64,000 bases of DNA from Anaerolineales bacterium (lineage in GTDB: Bacteria > Chloroflexota > Anaerolineae > Anaerolineales > Villigracilaceae): contig JABTTV010000001.1 in assembly GCA_015075725.1 (NCBI GenBank), positions 2,852,001 through 2,916,000 of the forward strand, given 5' to 3'. This document shows positions 16,368-25,399 of this stretch, one piece after another. How positions within the stretch are numbered: the first letter of the stretch is position 1; each line of letters begins with the position of its first letter. Below the pieces are notes generated by a model. The model ran no database searches, was not told where the DNA came from, and worked only from the letters and a program-made list of their open reading frames with translations. Position numbers and translations under genes: made by a program.

Positions 16368-18260
16368 ATGAAGGGATTCTTTTCTAGCGCCCTCTGGCGT
16401 GGTTTGCTCTGGCAGGTGATCGGCACCCTCATTGGCGCCGGGCTTGTGACCGGCATTCGCGCCCTGATGGGTTTGACCGCCACTGACACGTTCTTTTTCA
16501 CGGAACCCGCCTGGGTGGTCGGTGCGTTTCTCGGCGTTTTGTTCTTCATCGGTGGCTCCGGCATTGCGTCCGACTGGTTCAAGTGGGCGCGCGGTATGGA
16601 TACCCCCGAACATCACGAAGACCAGCACACTGGCTGGCAGAAATTCATCAATATCTCGCTGGACCACAAGGTGATCGGAATCCAATATACCCTGGTTGCG
16701 CTTGTGTTGATCGCGGTTGGCGGCACGTTTGCACTCATCTTCCGCACAGAGCTCGCCGCTTCCGAGCTCCAGTTCCTGACCACCGATATGAAACTCTTCG
16801 GCCAGAACGGTCCTCAGTTATATAACACACTCATGTCGCTACATGGCATGGTCATGATCGTTTCGATCCTTCTGGGAATTTCAGGCATCATCAACTATGT
16901 TGTCCCGCTCCAGATCGGTGCGCACGATATGGCGTTCCCGCGCATGAACGCCTTTTCCTATTGGATCGCGGTCCCTGCGGCGGTGATCCTGCTCTCGAGT
17001 CTTTTCCTTGGCGGTTTCGATACCGGCTGGACGGGCTACCCGCCTCTTTCCGCCCGCGCTCCGGTTGGCATGCAGATGTTCTTCCTTGGCGTATTCACCG
17101 CAGGTTGGTCTTCCATTTTGAGCGCATTGAATGTCATCGCCACTGTCATCCGCATGCGCGCCAAAGGCATGACCGCGATGCGCATGCCCATCTTCATCTG
17201 GGCGGCAATTGCCACTTCGATCATCGCGCTGACCGCTACACAATTCATCGGTCTTTCCTTCCAGTTGGTGATGTTCCAGCGCTTGCTTGGGATGGGTTTC
17301 TTCGATCCCGCCAAGGGTGGCAACCCCGTCCTCTTCCAGCATCTGTTCTGGTTCTATTCGCATCCCGCCGTGTACGTGTTCATCCTCCCTGGTTTGGGTG
17401 TGGTCTCTGAACTCCTGCCGGTATTTGTCCGCAAGCCGCTCTTCGGCTACCGCTGGATCGCGATGTCCTCGTTGGGGATCGCGCTGGTTGGTTTCGTGGT
17501 CTGGGCGCATCACATGTTCACCTCCGGCATGAATGAGTATCTCCGTGTGCCATTCATGTACAGCACCCTGCTTGTGGCGGTTCCAACGGGCGTGAAATTC
17601 TTCTCGTGGGTCGCTACATTATGGAAGGGCAAGATATCCACCCCGACCCCCATGCTCTTTGTGCTCGGGGCGATTGTGGTCTTCTTGATGGGCGGTCTTT
17701 CCGGTCCGCCGAACGCTACAGTCTCGACAGACCTGCATCTGCATGACACCTACTTCATCGTGGGCCACTTCCACGACACGATCTTCGGCGGATTCGTCTT
17801 CCCGTTCTTTGCCGCCATCTATTACTGGTTCCCAAAGGCAACCGGCCGCAAGATGAACGAGACCCTGGGCAAGATTCATTTCTGGCTGATGACGCCATCC
17901 TTCTTCGTGCTGACCTTCGGCATGATGCACATTGGTTTGTTGGGCATGCGCCGACGCATCGCTGATTATGACCCGGCGCTTGGAATGGACAGCACGCATC
18001 TTATCCTGACGATCGCAGGCTTTGGCATTGCCCTCTCCGTGTTGATCTTTTTCTACAACCTGTTCAACAGCATCAGGAACGGGGAAAAAGCCGAAGGCAA
18101 CGTTTGGAATTCCCGCTCGCCCGAATGGCAGGTCGCTTCGCCCATGCCCGCGCATAATTACGAGAAACCCTTCGAGGTGGTGGGCGAGCCGTATGATTAT
18201 GGCTTGAAGGACGGCGGTTACATCAAATTCATCGAATCTGCCAAAGGCAAACACGGCTAA
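16368..18260 (+). CDS. coxA: Cytochrome c oxidase subunit I, A2-type
   Basis: 630 aa heme-copper oxidase catalytic subunit with about 14 hydrophobic segments. Seen: heme-a ligand region SLHGMVMIVSILLG; CuB/Tyr site FWFYSHPAVYVFILPG; HHMFTSG; heme a/a3 His pair in DTYFIVGHFHDTIFGG. The motif YSHPAV replaces the E of HPEVY, the mark of A2 proton channels (as in Rhodothermus and Thermus caa3). About 75 extra N-terminal residues with two hydrophobic stretches precede the usual first helix. It lies 15 bp after coxB. Confidence 0.95.
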   Translation: MKGFFSSALWRGLLWQVIGTLIGAGLVTGIRALMGLTATDTFFFTEPAWVVGAFLGVLFFIGGSGIASDWFKWARGMDTPEHHEDQHTGWQKFINISLDHKVIGIQYTLVALVLIAVGGTFALIFRTELAASELQFLTTDMKLFGQNGPQLYNTLMSLHGMVMIVSILLGISGIINYVVPLQIGAHDMAFPRMNAFSYWIAVPAAVILLSSLFLGGFDTGWTGYPPLSARAPVGMQMFFLGVFTAGWSSILSALNVIATVIRMRAKGMTAMRMPIFIWAAIATSIIALTATQFIGLSFQLVMFQRLLGMGFFDPAKGGNPVLFQHLFWFYSHPAVYVFILPGLGVVSELLPVFVRKPLFGYRWIAMSSLGIALVGFVVWAHHMFTSGMNEYLRVPFMYSTLLVAVPTGVKFFSWVATLWKGKISTPTPMLFVLGAIVVFLMGGLSGPPNATVSTDLHLHDTYFIVGHFHDTIFGGFVFPFFAAIYYWFPKATGRKMNETLGKIHFWLMTPSFFVLTFGMMHIGLLGMRRRIADYDPALGMDSTHLILTIAGFGIALSVLIFFYNLFNSIRNGEKAEGNVWNSRSPEWQVASPMPAHNYEKPFEVVGEPYDYGLKDGGYIKFIESAKGKHG

Positions 18261-18280
18261 GAGGCGAGGAGAAATTAGGA

Positions 18281-19063
<783 letters not shown>

Positions 19064-19076
19064 AAATCGAATACCT

Positions 19077-19104
19077 CCGCCGCCGAAAGGCGGCGGTTTC
19101 TTTT
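19077..19104 (+). terminator. Terminator after the oxidase structural genes
   Basis: Perfect 8-bp GC stem CCGCCGCC-GAAA-GGCGGCGG followed by TTTCTTTT. It divides coxBA-coxC from the assembly genes, which need read-through or their own promoter. Confidence 0.9.
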
Positions 19105-19127
19105 GAATATCGATCATTTGGTGAAAT

Positions 19128-19736
19128 ATGAACAATAAACTATTTTTGACGGGCAGCGCTATCTTTGTGATCGTTGCCACAGCGGCGGCCCTTTCCATTA
19201 TTTTTGCCAGACCGCCTTCCTTCCGCGGAACGTCTTATGGCGAGCCTTTTCCGCCTGCTGCTGAGATCGAACTGACAAAAGCCGACGGAGAGACCTTTCG
19301 GTTGAGCGACCAGCGTGGGAAGGTCGTCCTGCTCTTTTTTGGTTACACCTCCTGCCCCGATGTCTGCCCGACCACACTCGCGGAAATGAAACTGGTCATG
19401 GCTGAGCTCGACGAACTTAATAAGCGCGTGCAAGTCGTTTTTATCTCCGTCGATCCGGATCGTGATACCCCTGAAAAGGTACAAGCCTACGTCGAACATT
19501 TCAATCCTGCATTTCTCGGGCTGACCGGTTCCATGCAGGAATTGGAGCCGGTTTGGAATGCGTATTCGATCTTCCGCGAATCGGTTGAAAGCGATTCGGC
19601 GTTAGGGATTATCATCAACCACACAGCCCGCAGCTTTCTTGTGGACCCTCAGGGAAATATGCGCTTGTCTTATGCGTATCAAACCCCTGTGAAGGATATC
19701 GTTCACGACATCAGGCTGTTATTGGAGCAAGAATGA
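19128..19736 (+). CDS. SCO1/SenC copper chaperone for CuA
   Basis: 202 aa thioredoxin-fold protein with an N-terminal membrane anchor (about 6-27). Cu-binding CPDVC (Cys76, Cys80) and distal His165 in IINHTARSFLVDP are the SCO ligands. It delivers copper to, or reduces the Cys pair of, the CuA site of subunit II. GGTGAAAT precedes the ATG. The stop overlaps the next ATG (ATGA), so it is translated together with the cupredoxin-like protein. Confidence 0.93.
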   Translation: MNNKLFLTGSAIFVIVATAAALSIIFARPPSFRGTSYGEPFPPAAEIELTKADGETFRLSDQRGKVVLLFFGYTSCPDVCPTTLAEMKLVMAELDELNKRVQVVFISVDPDRDTPEKVQAYVEHFNPAFLGLTGSMQELEPVWNAYSIFRESVESDSALGIIINHTARSFLVDPQGNMRLSYAYQTPVKDIVHDIRLLLEQE

Positions 19737-20218
19737 ATTTTACGCTGAAACGGATTTTCCTTTCCTTCCTGCTTGGGCTGGCGCTTGCTGCTGTGACCAC
19801 CGAAACGGCGTACTTCCTTCTGAAAAAGGAAAACCGCGAGCCGGGTGTCATCGAACTGGTTGTCCCCGCTGGCACGGCGGACATGATCCGTGCAGGCGGT
19901 GTGCCGCCGGAAATTCCCAAAGATATGCGCTTTGTGGTGGGGGACACATTGAAGGTCGTGAATCAGGATACTGAAAACCACCAATTGGGTCCATTGTGGA
20001 TTCCGGCGCAAGCAACCGCCACTTTGAAACTTGAAGAGGAAGATAATCTGATTTACGAATGCACCTTCCAGGCGGGCAATTACATGGGTATCAGCGTGCA
20101 GGAACCGGTCACATGGCGCACGCGCATTTCCGGCATGTTCTATGCGGGATTCCCGCTTGGGATGTTGTTCGCCGTCTACAGCGGTTTGATCGGAGTCAAA
20201 AAGAAGGAAGGATCATGA
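19733..20218 (+). CDS. Membrane cupredoxin-like protein of the oxidase assembly operon
   Basis: 161 aa, not recognised as a named family. Predicted topology is an N-terminal helix (about 8-28), an extracytoplasmic beta domain (about 35-128) and a C-terminal helix (about 134-153). The beta domain resembles a cupredoxin: FVVGDTLKVVNQD, NHQLGPLWIP, YECTFQAGNYMGISV. His83, Cys110 and Met118 are placed like copper ligands, but the second His is missing. It sits between SCO and SURF1 with 4-bp overlaps on both sides, so a role in copper delivery to the oxidase is likely (inference). Confidence 0.65.
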   Translation: MNFTLKRIFLSFLLGLALAAVTTETAYFLLKKENREPGVIELVVPAGTADMIRAGGVPPEIPKDMRFVVGDTLKVVNQDTENHQLGPLWIPAQATATLKLEEEDNLIYECTFQAGNYMGISVQEPVTWRTRISGMFYAGFPLGMLFAVYSGLIGVKKKEGS

Positions 20219-20952
20219 GCGTCCCGCGGAAAATGCTGTCGCGCAAATGGGCGGTCACAACTTTATTGGTCTTAATCGGTTCGGCAGTGTGCATCCGCCT
20301 CGGCTTCTGGCAATTGGACCGCCTCGAGCAGCGACGGGCATTCAATGCCCAGGTAGGGTCCATGCGGGCGGCGGATCGATTGGATCTGAATCTTGGAACG
20401 CCAGAAAATATCGCTTCGATGGAATGGCGCGCCGTAACGGTCACAGGGGAATATGATTTCGCGAACCAGGTCGCGTTGAGGAATCAATACAACGAAGGCG
20501 TTTACGGATTCCACCTCATCACCCCGCTTCTTTTCCAGGGGAAGGCTGTTCTTGTGAACCGGGGCTGGATTCCCGCCGAAAGCGATTCGACTCCCGAGGA
20601 ATGGCGTGACTATGATGAGGGCGGTGAAGTCAGGGTCACAGGGCAGATTCGGCTGGGGCAGGGCAAACCAGCCTTCGGCGGAATCCCCGATGCGCTGCCG
20701 ACAGATGGGACCCGGCTCGAGGTTTGGAACAATCTCGATGTGGAGAAAATATCCTCTCAACTGCCATATCCCACCCTCGATGTATTCATCCAACCAAATC
20801 TTGAAGAAGGGGATGCCTTTCCGCCCATCCCATACCAGCCGATAATCGAATTGACGGAAGGTTCGCATTTCGGGTATGCTTTGCAATGGTTCACTTTCGC
20901 GGCGATCTTATTTTTTGGCTATCCATTCTATCTACGAAAACAGGACGATTGA
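20215..20952 (+). CDS. SURF1-family oxidase assembly protein
   Basis: About 245 aa. Two membrane helices bracket an extracytoplasmic domain: the first at about 12-30 (WAVTTLLVLIGSAVCIRLG), followed by FWQLDRLEQRRAFN, the second at the C-terminus (WFTFAAILFFGYPFYL). Signatures WRAVTVTGEYD, GFHLITPLLFQGKAVLVNRGWIP and HFGYALQWFTF are typical of SURF1/Shy1, which assists heme a insertion into subunit I. The ATG overlaps the previous stop (ATGA); upstream in-frame codons lie inside the cupredoxin gene and were not used. Confidence 0.92.
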   Translation: MSVPRKMLSRKWAVTTLLVLIGSAVCIRLGFWQLDRLEQRRAFNAQVGSMRAADRLDLNLGTPENIASMEWRAVTVTGEYDFANQVALRNQYNEGVYGFHLITPLLFQGKAVLVNRGWIPAESDSTPEEWRDYDEGGEVRVTGQIRLGQGKPAFGGIPDALPTDGTRLEVWNNLDVEKISSQLPYPTLDVFIQPNLEEGDAFPPIPYQPIIELTEGSHFGYALQWFTFAAILFFGYPFYLRKQDD

Positions 20953-20953
20953 A

Positions 20954-22270
20954 ATGAAGCATTCCATGAAAACATCGTTTGCGCGCAGGGCGGTCATGTT
21001 GCTGCTGGCTGTCTTCGTGTTGACGGTGGTCGGGCGGCTCGTGACCTTGGCCGGCGCGGCTGCTTTTTGCATCGGCTGGCCTCTCTGCACGCCGACGGAC
21101 GTCCTCGGATATTTAAAATTGATCCATTTGGTTCTGGTGGGCATGGCATCGGTCGCGATGATCTCGGTCTGGCGAAAGGCCTGGCGCGAACAGCGTCATC
21201 ATGCAAGTTTGCTGCCGCTGACGACCGTCACGGGTATTTTGTTCTTTGGGCAGGCGTTCGTCGGTGCGATCGAGGTGACCCGCAATTATCCCGTGCATCT
21301 GGTCGTACTGCATACATTGACAGCGGTTTCACTTTGGATCGCGTTGGGAGCGCTGGTGTTCGTTTCCGGCACGCTGCAGGAGGACGGCATCGCGGATTAT
21401 CAATTCGGCTGGCGGCAAAGGGTGAAGGATTTCTTTATCCTATCCAAGCCGCTGATCGTGACGTTATTGCTTGTGACGACCTATGGCGGATTGGTGGCCG
21501 GAGGTAAAGCCTGGCCCTCCGCTTCTTTGGCATTGTGGACATTACTTGGCGGCGCGCTGGCAGCGGGTGGTTCGAGCGCATTGAACCAATATATCGACCG
21601 AGAACTGGATAAGAACATGCAGCGCACGTCCAAGCGCCCGCTTGCGGATGGAAGGTTGACCCCTGCTGAAGGTTTATCTTATGGGCTGGCGTTGTGTTTG
21701 CTCAGTTATTACCTGATGGCGGGATTTGTAAATTTACTCGCCGCTTTGCTTTCGCTTGCGGGAATTTTCTACTACGTGTTCTTTTACAGCGTCTGGTTGA
21801 AGAAGGCAACCGTGCAGAATATCGTCATTGGCGGCGGGGCGGGGGCGATCCCGCCAATGGTGGGCTGGGCTGCGGCAACGGGCGAGCTCAGCCTCGGCGC
21901 ATGGATCCTTTTTGCAATCATCTTTATGTGGACCCCGCCGCATTTCTGGGCACTGGCGATCGTCCGCATGAAGGATTACGAGCGCGCGGGCGTACCGATG
22001 CTGCCGGTCGTTCAGGGCGAGGAAAAGACCCGCAGACAAATATTGATCTACACCGTGGAGTTGATCATTGTCACATTATTGCTCCCCTTGTTCAATCTTG
22101 CCGGGACGATCTATCTTATTTCCGCGCTGGTGCTTGGAGGGCTTTTGCTTTATGCCGCATGGAGGGTCTTCCGTGAAGGCGGGAATAAGGTGGCGTGGAT
22201 GATGTATCGCTGGTCGAGCATGTACCTGGCGTTCATCTTCCTGGCGTTGATGATCGATGCGGCTACGTAG
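20954..22270 (+). CDS. ctaB: Half-CtaA / heme O synthase (CtaB) fusion
   Basis: 438 aa. Residues about 12-140 form four helices like one half of heme A synthase: WPLC motif with Cys39/Cys45, His58 and His120 as possible heme ligands. The remainder (about 155-438) is a UbiA prenyltransferase, protoheme IX farnesyltransferase: FILSKPLIVTLLLVTT, NQYIDRELDKNMQRTSKRPL (Asp-rich Mg/prenyl-PP site), WTPPHFWALAIVRMKDYERAGVPMLPV. Thermus carries a comparable CtaA-CtaB fusion (recalled). No complete ctaA is in the window, so heme A synthesis would depend on this half domain or a distant gene. The ATG is 1 bp after the SURF1 stop. Confidence 0.9.
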   Translation: MKHSMKTSFARRAVMLLLAVFVLTVVGRLVTLAGAAAFCIGWPLCTPTDVLGYLKLIHLVLVGMASVAMISVWRKAWREQRHHASLLPLTTVTGILFFGQAFVGAIEVTRNYPVHLVVLHTLTAVSLWIALGALVFVSGTLQEDGIADYQFGWRQRVKDFFILSKPLIVTLLLVTTYGGLVAGGKAWPSASLALWTLLGGALAAGGSSALNQYIDRELDKNMQRTSKRPLADGRLTPAEGLSYGLALCLLSYYLMAGFVNLLAALLSLAGIFYYVFFYSVWLKKATVQNIVIGGGAGAIPPMVGWAAATGELSLGAWILFAIIFMWTPPHFWALAIVRMKDYERAGVPMLPVVQGEEKTRRQILIYTVELIIVTLLLPLFNLAGTIYLISALVLGGLLLYAAWRVFREGGNKVAWMMYRWSSMYLAFIFLALMIDAAT

Positions 22271-22286
22271 TTCTGACCTCCAGATA

Positions 22287-23852
22287 TCATTTCAATTGTT
22301 CGTATATCGCCGCCGTGTTCGTTTCGTAGATCAATTTATAATTTCGAGAATTTTTCAGGCTGATCTGAAGGGGCAGGGTGGCATCTTCCAATTGCAGGTA
22401 GAGATGGGTGAGGTCAAGATTGTATTCGTCCTCCCAAACGGAGAGACAATCAGCGTCTTTTCGGGCGCAAGCCTGCAGGGATTCGAAACGGAGTATTCTC
22501 TTCTCGAACATCCCATCGTCCACCCATTCGTACCCGAAGATGGTGCCCAGGCTTTTGCGTTCCGTAATGGCGGGGAACCATTCTGTCCACGGATCGCGGA
22601 AGGGGGTCGATTCGCCTGTTAGGACTGCAAACGATGCAGAGGGTGGTGTGTATTTGCTGATCCAAATAAATGTTTCGACGTCCGATGGTTGGAGGGAGAA
22701 ATCCTTTCGTAGCCGTTCGCCGGTGGCAAAAGCCGCCATGAGCAGGTAGACGAAAAGGAAGGCGAACATCCAACGTGCGGTTTTATGCTCGAGAACCTGT
22801 TGGATGGAGATGGAGATATCAACCGGAGCGGATGGATCGCGTACAAGGTTGGAGAAGATGGAAACCAATCCAAGCCCCGCGAGAAGCGAGAGAGGAAGCA
22901 TCATGTACAAGGCGCCGCCGCGCGGCTCGAGCAGATAAAGGGCGAACATCCAAACAATCGGGAAGAAGTCGCGCCGGGCAATGCTTGCAAACAATCCGAT
23001 AAGCGCGAAGACGGCGGTCACTGCGAGGTAAGGCTCGTCGGTGAAGATGAACAGGAACCCGACGAAAATGCGGACGAGAATATTTGGGCTGTCTGCGCCG
23101 ACTGCCGATAATGCGGCTTGAAAGGGATCGAAGCCATGGCGTAGAATTACAAAAAGCCACCACGGCGCAGAGAGCGCGATTACACCGAGAGCGACAGCCA
23201 GGGAATGCATCATCCCTTTGATCGAGCGATTCATCCATAAATAGAATACACCAGCACTGATGGCTGTATGCACTGCGGCTTCAGGATGGGTAAGCAGTGT
23301 AATCGCGCCGAAAAGGGCGGATAAGGACAGATTTTTTCCGGTTGGTTTCTTGTATGAACGTTGAACGAAGTAAAGAGTGACCATTGCAAAGATGAAACCG
23401 GGCGCCCGTGTGATGCCGCCTCCCGTCACATGCCATTCGAAAACGCGGGGGATGAATGCGAACGAGAAGACCGCAAAGACCGTTTGTAGTTTTGTTGATG
23501 TAAGTTCCCTGGCGAGCAGGTAAAACGCAGGGACGGCAAGTCCGCTGAACACTGCGGGGAGAATCCTCAAAAGGTCAAGGGTGGCGAGCCCGGTCATTTT
23601 CTCAAGAATGGCTGTAAAGTAAATCGCAAGTGGGGGATAAACGAAGGGAATGTCCGCATTATTGTAAGTTGTTGTGAATGGCAGGCGGAGTCCGTTCGAT
23701 ACAAGGTCAACGATCATTACGTGAAACAAGCCGCCGTCATTGAGCGGAAATTGAGACATGATCGGTGCGGCGAGTCGTACTGCAAGTCCCAAGACGGTTA
23801 GGTAAACGACCGCAGCGATCTCAACGGGGGAGTCTTGGTTACTGGAAGTCAT
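22287..23852 (-). CDS. Polytopic membrane protein, GT-C/PMT-like
   Basis: 521 aa, about 10-12 hydrophobic helices and a soluble C-terminal part from about residue 400 (DVETFIWISKYTPPSASFAVLTG ... EKRILRFESLQACARKD). The first loop has FPLNDGGLFHVMIVDL and YNNADIPFVYPPLAIY, in the position of the catalytic Asp of GT-C transferases that use lipid-linked sugars. The exact reaction is unknown. It is last of five leftward genes; the ATG overlaps the upstream stop by 4 bp. Convergent with the ctaB fusion, 16 bp apart. Confidence 0.65.
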   Translation of the reverse strand: MTSSNQDSPVEIAAVVYLTVLGLAVRLAAPIMSQFPLNDGGLFHVMIVDLVSNGLRLPFTTTYNNADIPFVYPPLAIYFTAILEKMTGLATLDLLRILPAVFSGLAVPAFYLLARELTSTKLQTVFAVFSFAFIPRVFEWHVTGGGITRAPGFIFAMVTLYFVQRSYKKPTGKNLSLSALFGAITLLTHPEAAVHTAISAGVFYLWMNRSIKGMMHSLAVALGVIALSAPWWLFVILRHGFDPFQAALSAVGADSPNILVRIFVGFLFIFTDEPYLAVTAVFALIGLFASIARRDFFPIVWMFALYLLEPRGGALYMMLPLSLLAGLGLVSIFSNLVRDPSAPVDISISIQQVLEHKTARWMFAFLFVYLLMAAFATGERLRKDFSLQPSDVETFIWISKYTPPSASFAVLTGESTPFRDPWTEWFPAITERKSLGTIFGYEWVDDGMFEKRILRFESLQACARKDADCLSVWEDEYNLDLTHLYLQLEDATLPLQISLKNSRNYKLIYETNTAAIYEQLK

Positions 23853-25399
23853 TGGATGCAGGCCTCGTCGAGCCCGTCTGTGACTTCTATGAAATTGTAC
23901 GGATCATCCCAGTAGGAAAAGTAAACATGATTCTCCAAAAGCGGCAACTCGGTTCCGAAATATTGGTTGAAGACAATCCTGAAGGTGTTGACCGGCGTGA
24001 CGTCCGGGGAAAGTGAAGCGTAATCCTGGTTCGGGAAGTAATATGCATTCAGGATCGAACCGCGTTCGCGATGGCAGGATTCCTCTTCGATATTCAGGTT
24101 TGTGTAACCACCGGGTCCATGATCTCCCTGAATGATGATGATGGGCGGGCGCGCGGAATTTTGGAGAATAGCGTCCACGGCTTGCAGGGTGAGCTGATTT
24201 ATGAATTGCGTCTGTTCGGCGTATCCCCGAATGTAGTTTTTTTGCGAGCCTGGGAATCCTGTCGCATCATTGACAACATATGGCTGATTTGATTGGACGG
24301 GATTTCCCTTCGCATCGAAAACGAAGGGTGGGTGGGGACCTACCACATGGGTAAAGATGAACTTGGGTCCCGGCTTTCCAGCCAGTTCGCTTAGCTTGTC
24401 GAATGAGTAAAGGGTGTAAACGCGGTGGGATTCGTAGCCGGGAAGCATGATCTCTCCCTTTCTCAATAATGGCGCAAGAGTGGTTACCGAAAGGATTAAT
24501 TTCTCGAACTCGGTCATAAATGGGTTGCCCGGCGTATGGTATTGGTCGAAATCGGTAAGTTGTGTAAAGAGAACGGGGCTGGCAATATCCATGGTCTCGT
24601 ACCCTGCCTCGTCGAGTGCGGAACGCAGGCGGCTGGATTCGAGCAGTTTATAGGCAGGCGCGCGATTATCGTCGTCCACATCCGCGAGAAAGTTGACATA
24701 TTCCATGTTCATAGACGATGCAAGGGAGAGCGCGGTTTGCATGTAATTGCTATTGCTCGAGTCGGCAATATAAAATCCGCGCTTGCTCAAGGCAGAGAGG
24801 AATTCCGAGTTGTCAAATCCATATGTTTCCTGAAGGATATCTTTACGTCCGTATCCATCCAGAATGATGTAGTAGATGTCTGGAGAATCCGCGCCTGCTT
24901 CCAGATGAATTTCCGGTTGTTCCAATTGCCACGTTTGAACAAATTTAATATCGCGCTGATTGGCAAACAGTGCGTTCGCCGTTGTAAATACGGGAAATAT
25001 CGCCGCGCCTACGGCGAAGGCGGTCAACACATCATTGACCAGTTTCTTGTTGCGGATACTTCGCCATGCCATGGGCGTCCCTAGAAAACCCATGACGAGC
25101 GTCCATACGAGCAGAGTGATGGTCTCATTACCCACGCTCCCTGCCGCCACAAAAGCGAGGTTGACGGCTTGAAAGAGGTGCCCAAACAATCCCAGCCACA
25201 GCAAAGCCCATGAGGCGGCGTAGGTGGAGTAATTCAAATCTTTGGAGAGTCGAAAAAGGATCCAGTAAATGACTCCCGCCAGGAGGAGGAAAAAAGCCAG
25301 CGGGCGGAACATGTGGCCGACAGGCACTTGTGCGGCGTTGTTCGCATACATGGATACGACAATGTAAACGGCAAATAAAAACGGGTGGATCGGCATCAA
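23849..25399 (-). CDS. Membrane-anchored alkaline-phosphatase-superfamily enzyme (sulfatase-like) 1
   Basis: 516 aa: about five N-terminal membrane helices (1-145), then a large extracytoplasmic catalytic domain. Metal and nucleophile positions: Asp181 in YIILDGYGR, probable nucleophile Thr222 in NYMQTALSLAS, His356 in GPHPPFVFD, and Asp426-His427 in IQGDHGPGG. This plan resembles LTA synthase and phosphoethanolamine transferases, but the body is not classical. It could hydrolyse or transfer phospho- or sulfo-groups on surface polymers. It overlaps genes on both sides by 4 bp. Its paralogue is at 28883. Confidence 0.75.
   Translation of the reverse strand: MMPIHPFLFAVYIVVSMYANNAAQVPVGHMFRPLAFFLLLAGVIYWILFRLSKDLNYSTYAASWALLWLGLFGHLFQAVNLAFVAAGSVGNETITLLVWTLVMGFLGTPMAWRSIRNKKLVNDVLTAFAVGAAIFPVFTTANALFANQRDIKFVQTWQLEQPEIHLEAGADSPDIYYIILDGYGRKDILQETYGFDNSEFLSALSKRGFYIADSSNSNYMQTALSLASSMNMEYVNFLADVDDDNRAPAYKLLESSRLRSALDEAGYETMDIASPVLFTQLTDFDQYHTPGNPFMTEFEKLILSVTTLAPLLRKGEIMLPGYESHRVYTLYSFDKLSELAGKPGPKFIFTHVVGPHPPFVFDAKGNPVQSNQPYVVNDATGFPGSQKNYIRGYAEQTQFINQLTLQAVDAILQNSARPPIIIIQGDHGPGGYTNLNIEEESCHRERGSILNAYYFPNQDYASLSPDVTPVNTFRIVFNQYFGTELPLLENHVYFSYWDDPYNFIEVTDGLDEACIQ

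Noticed and set aside
20059..20214. N-terminal extension of SURF1
   Set aside because: It lies wholly within the cupredoxin-like gene; the ATGA overlap at 20215 and the conserved SURF1 start fix the shorter form.
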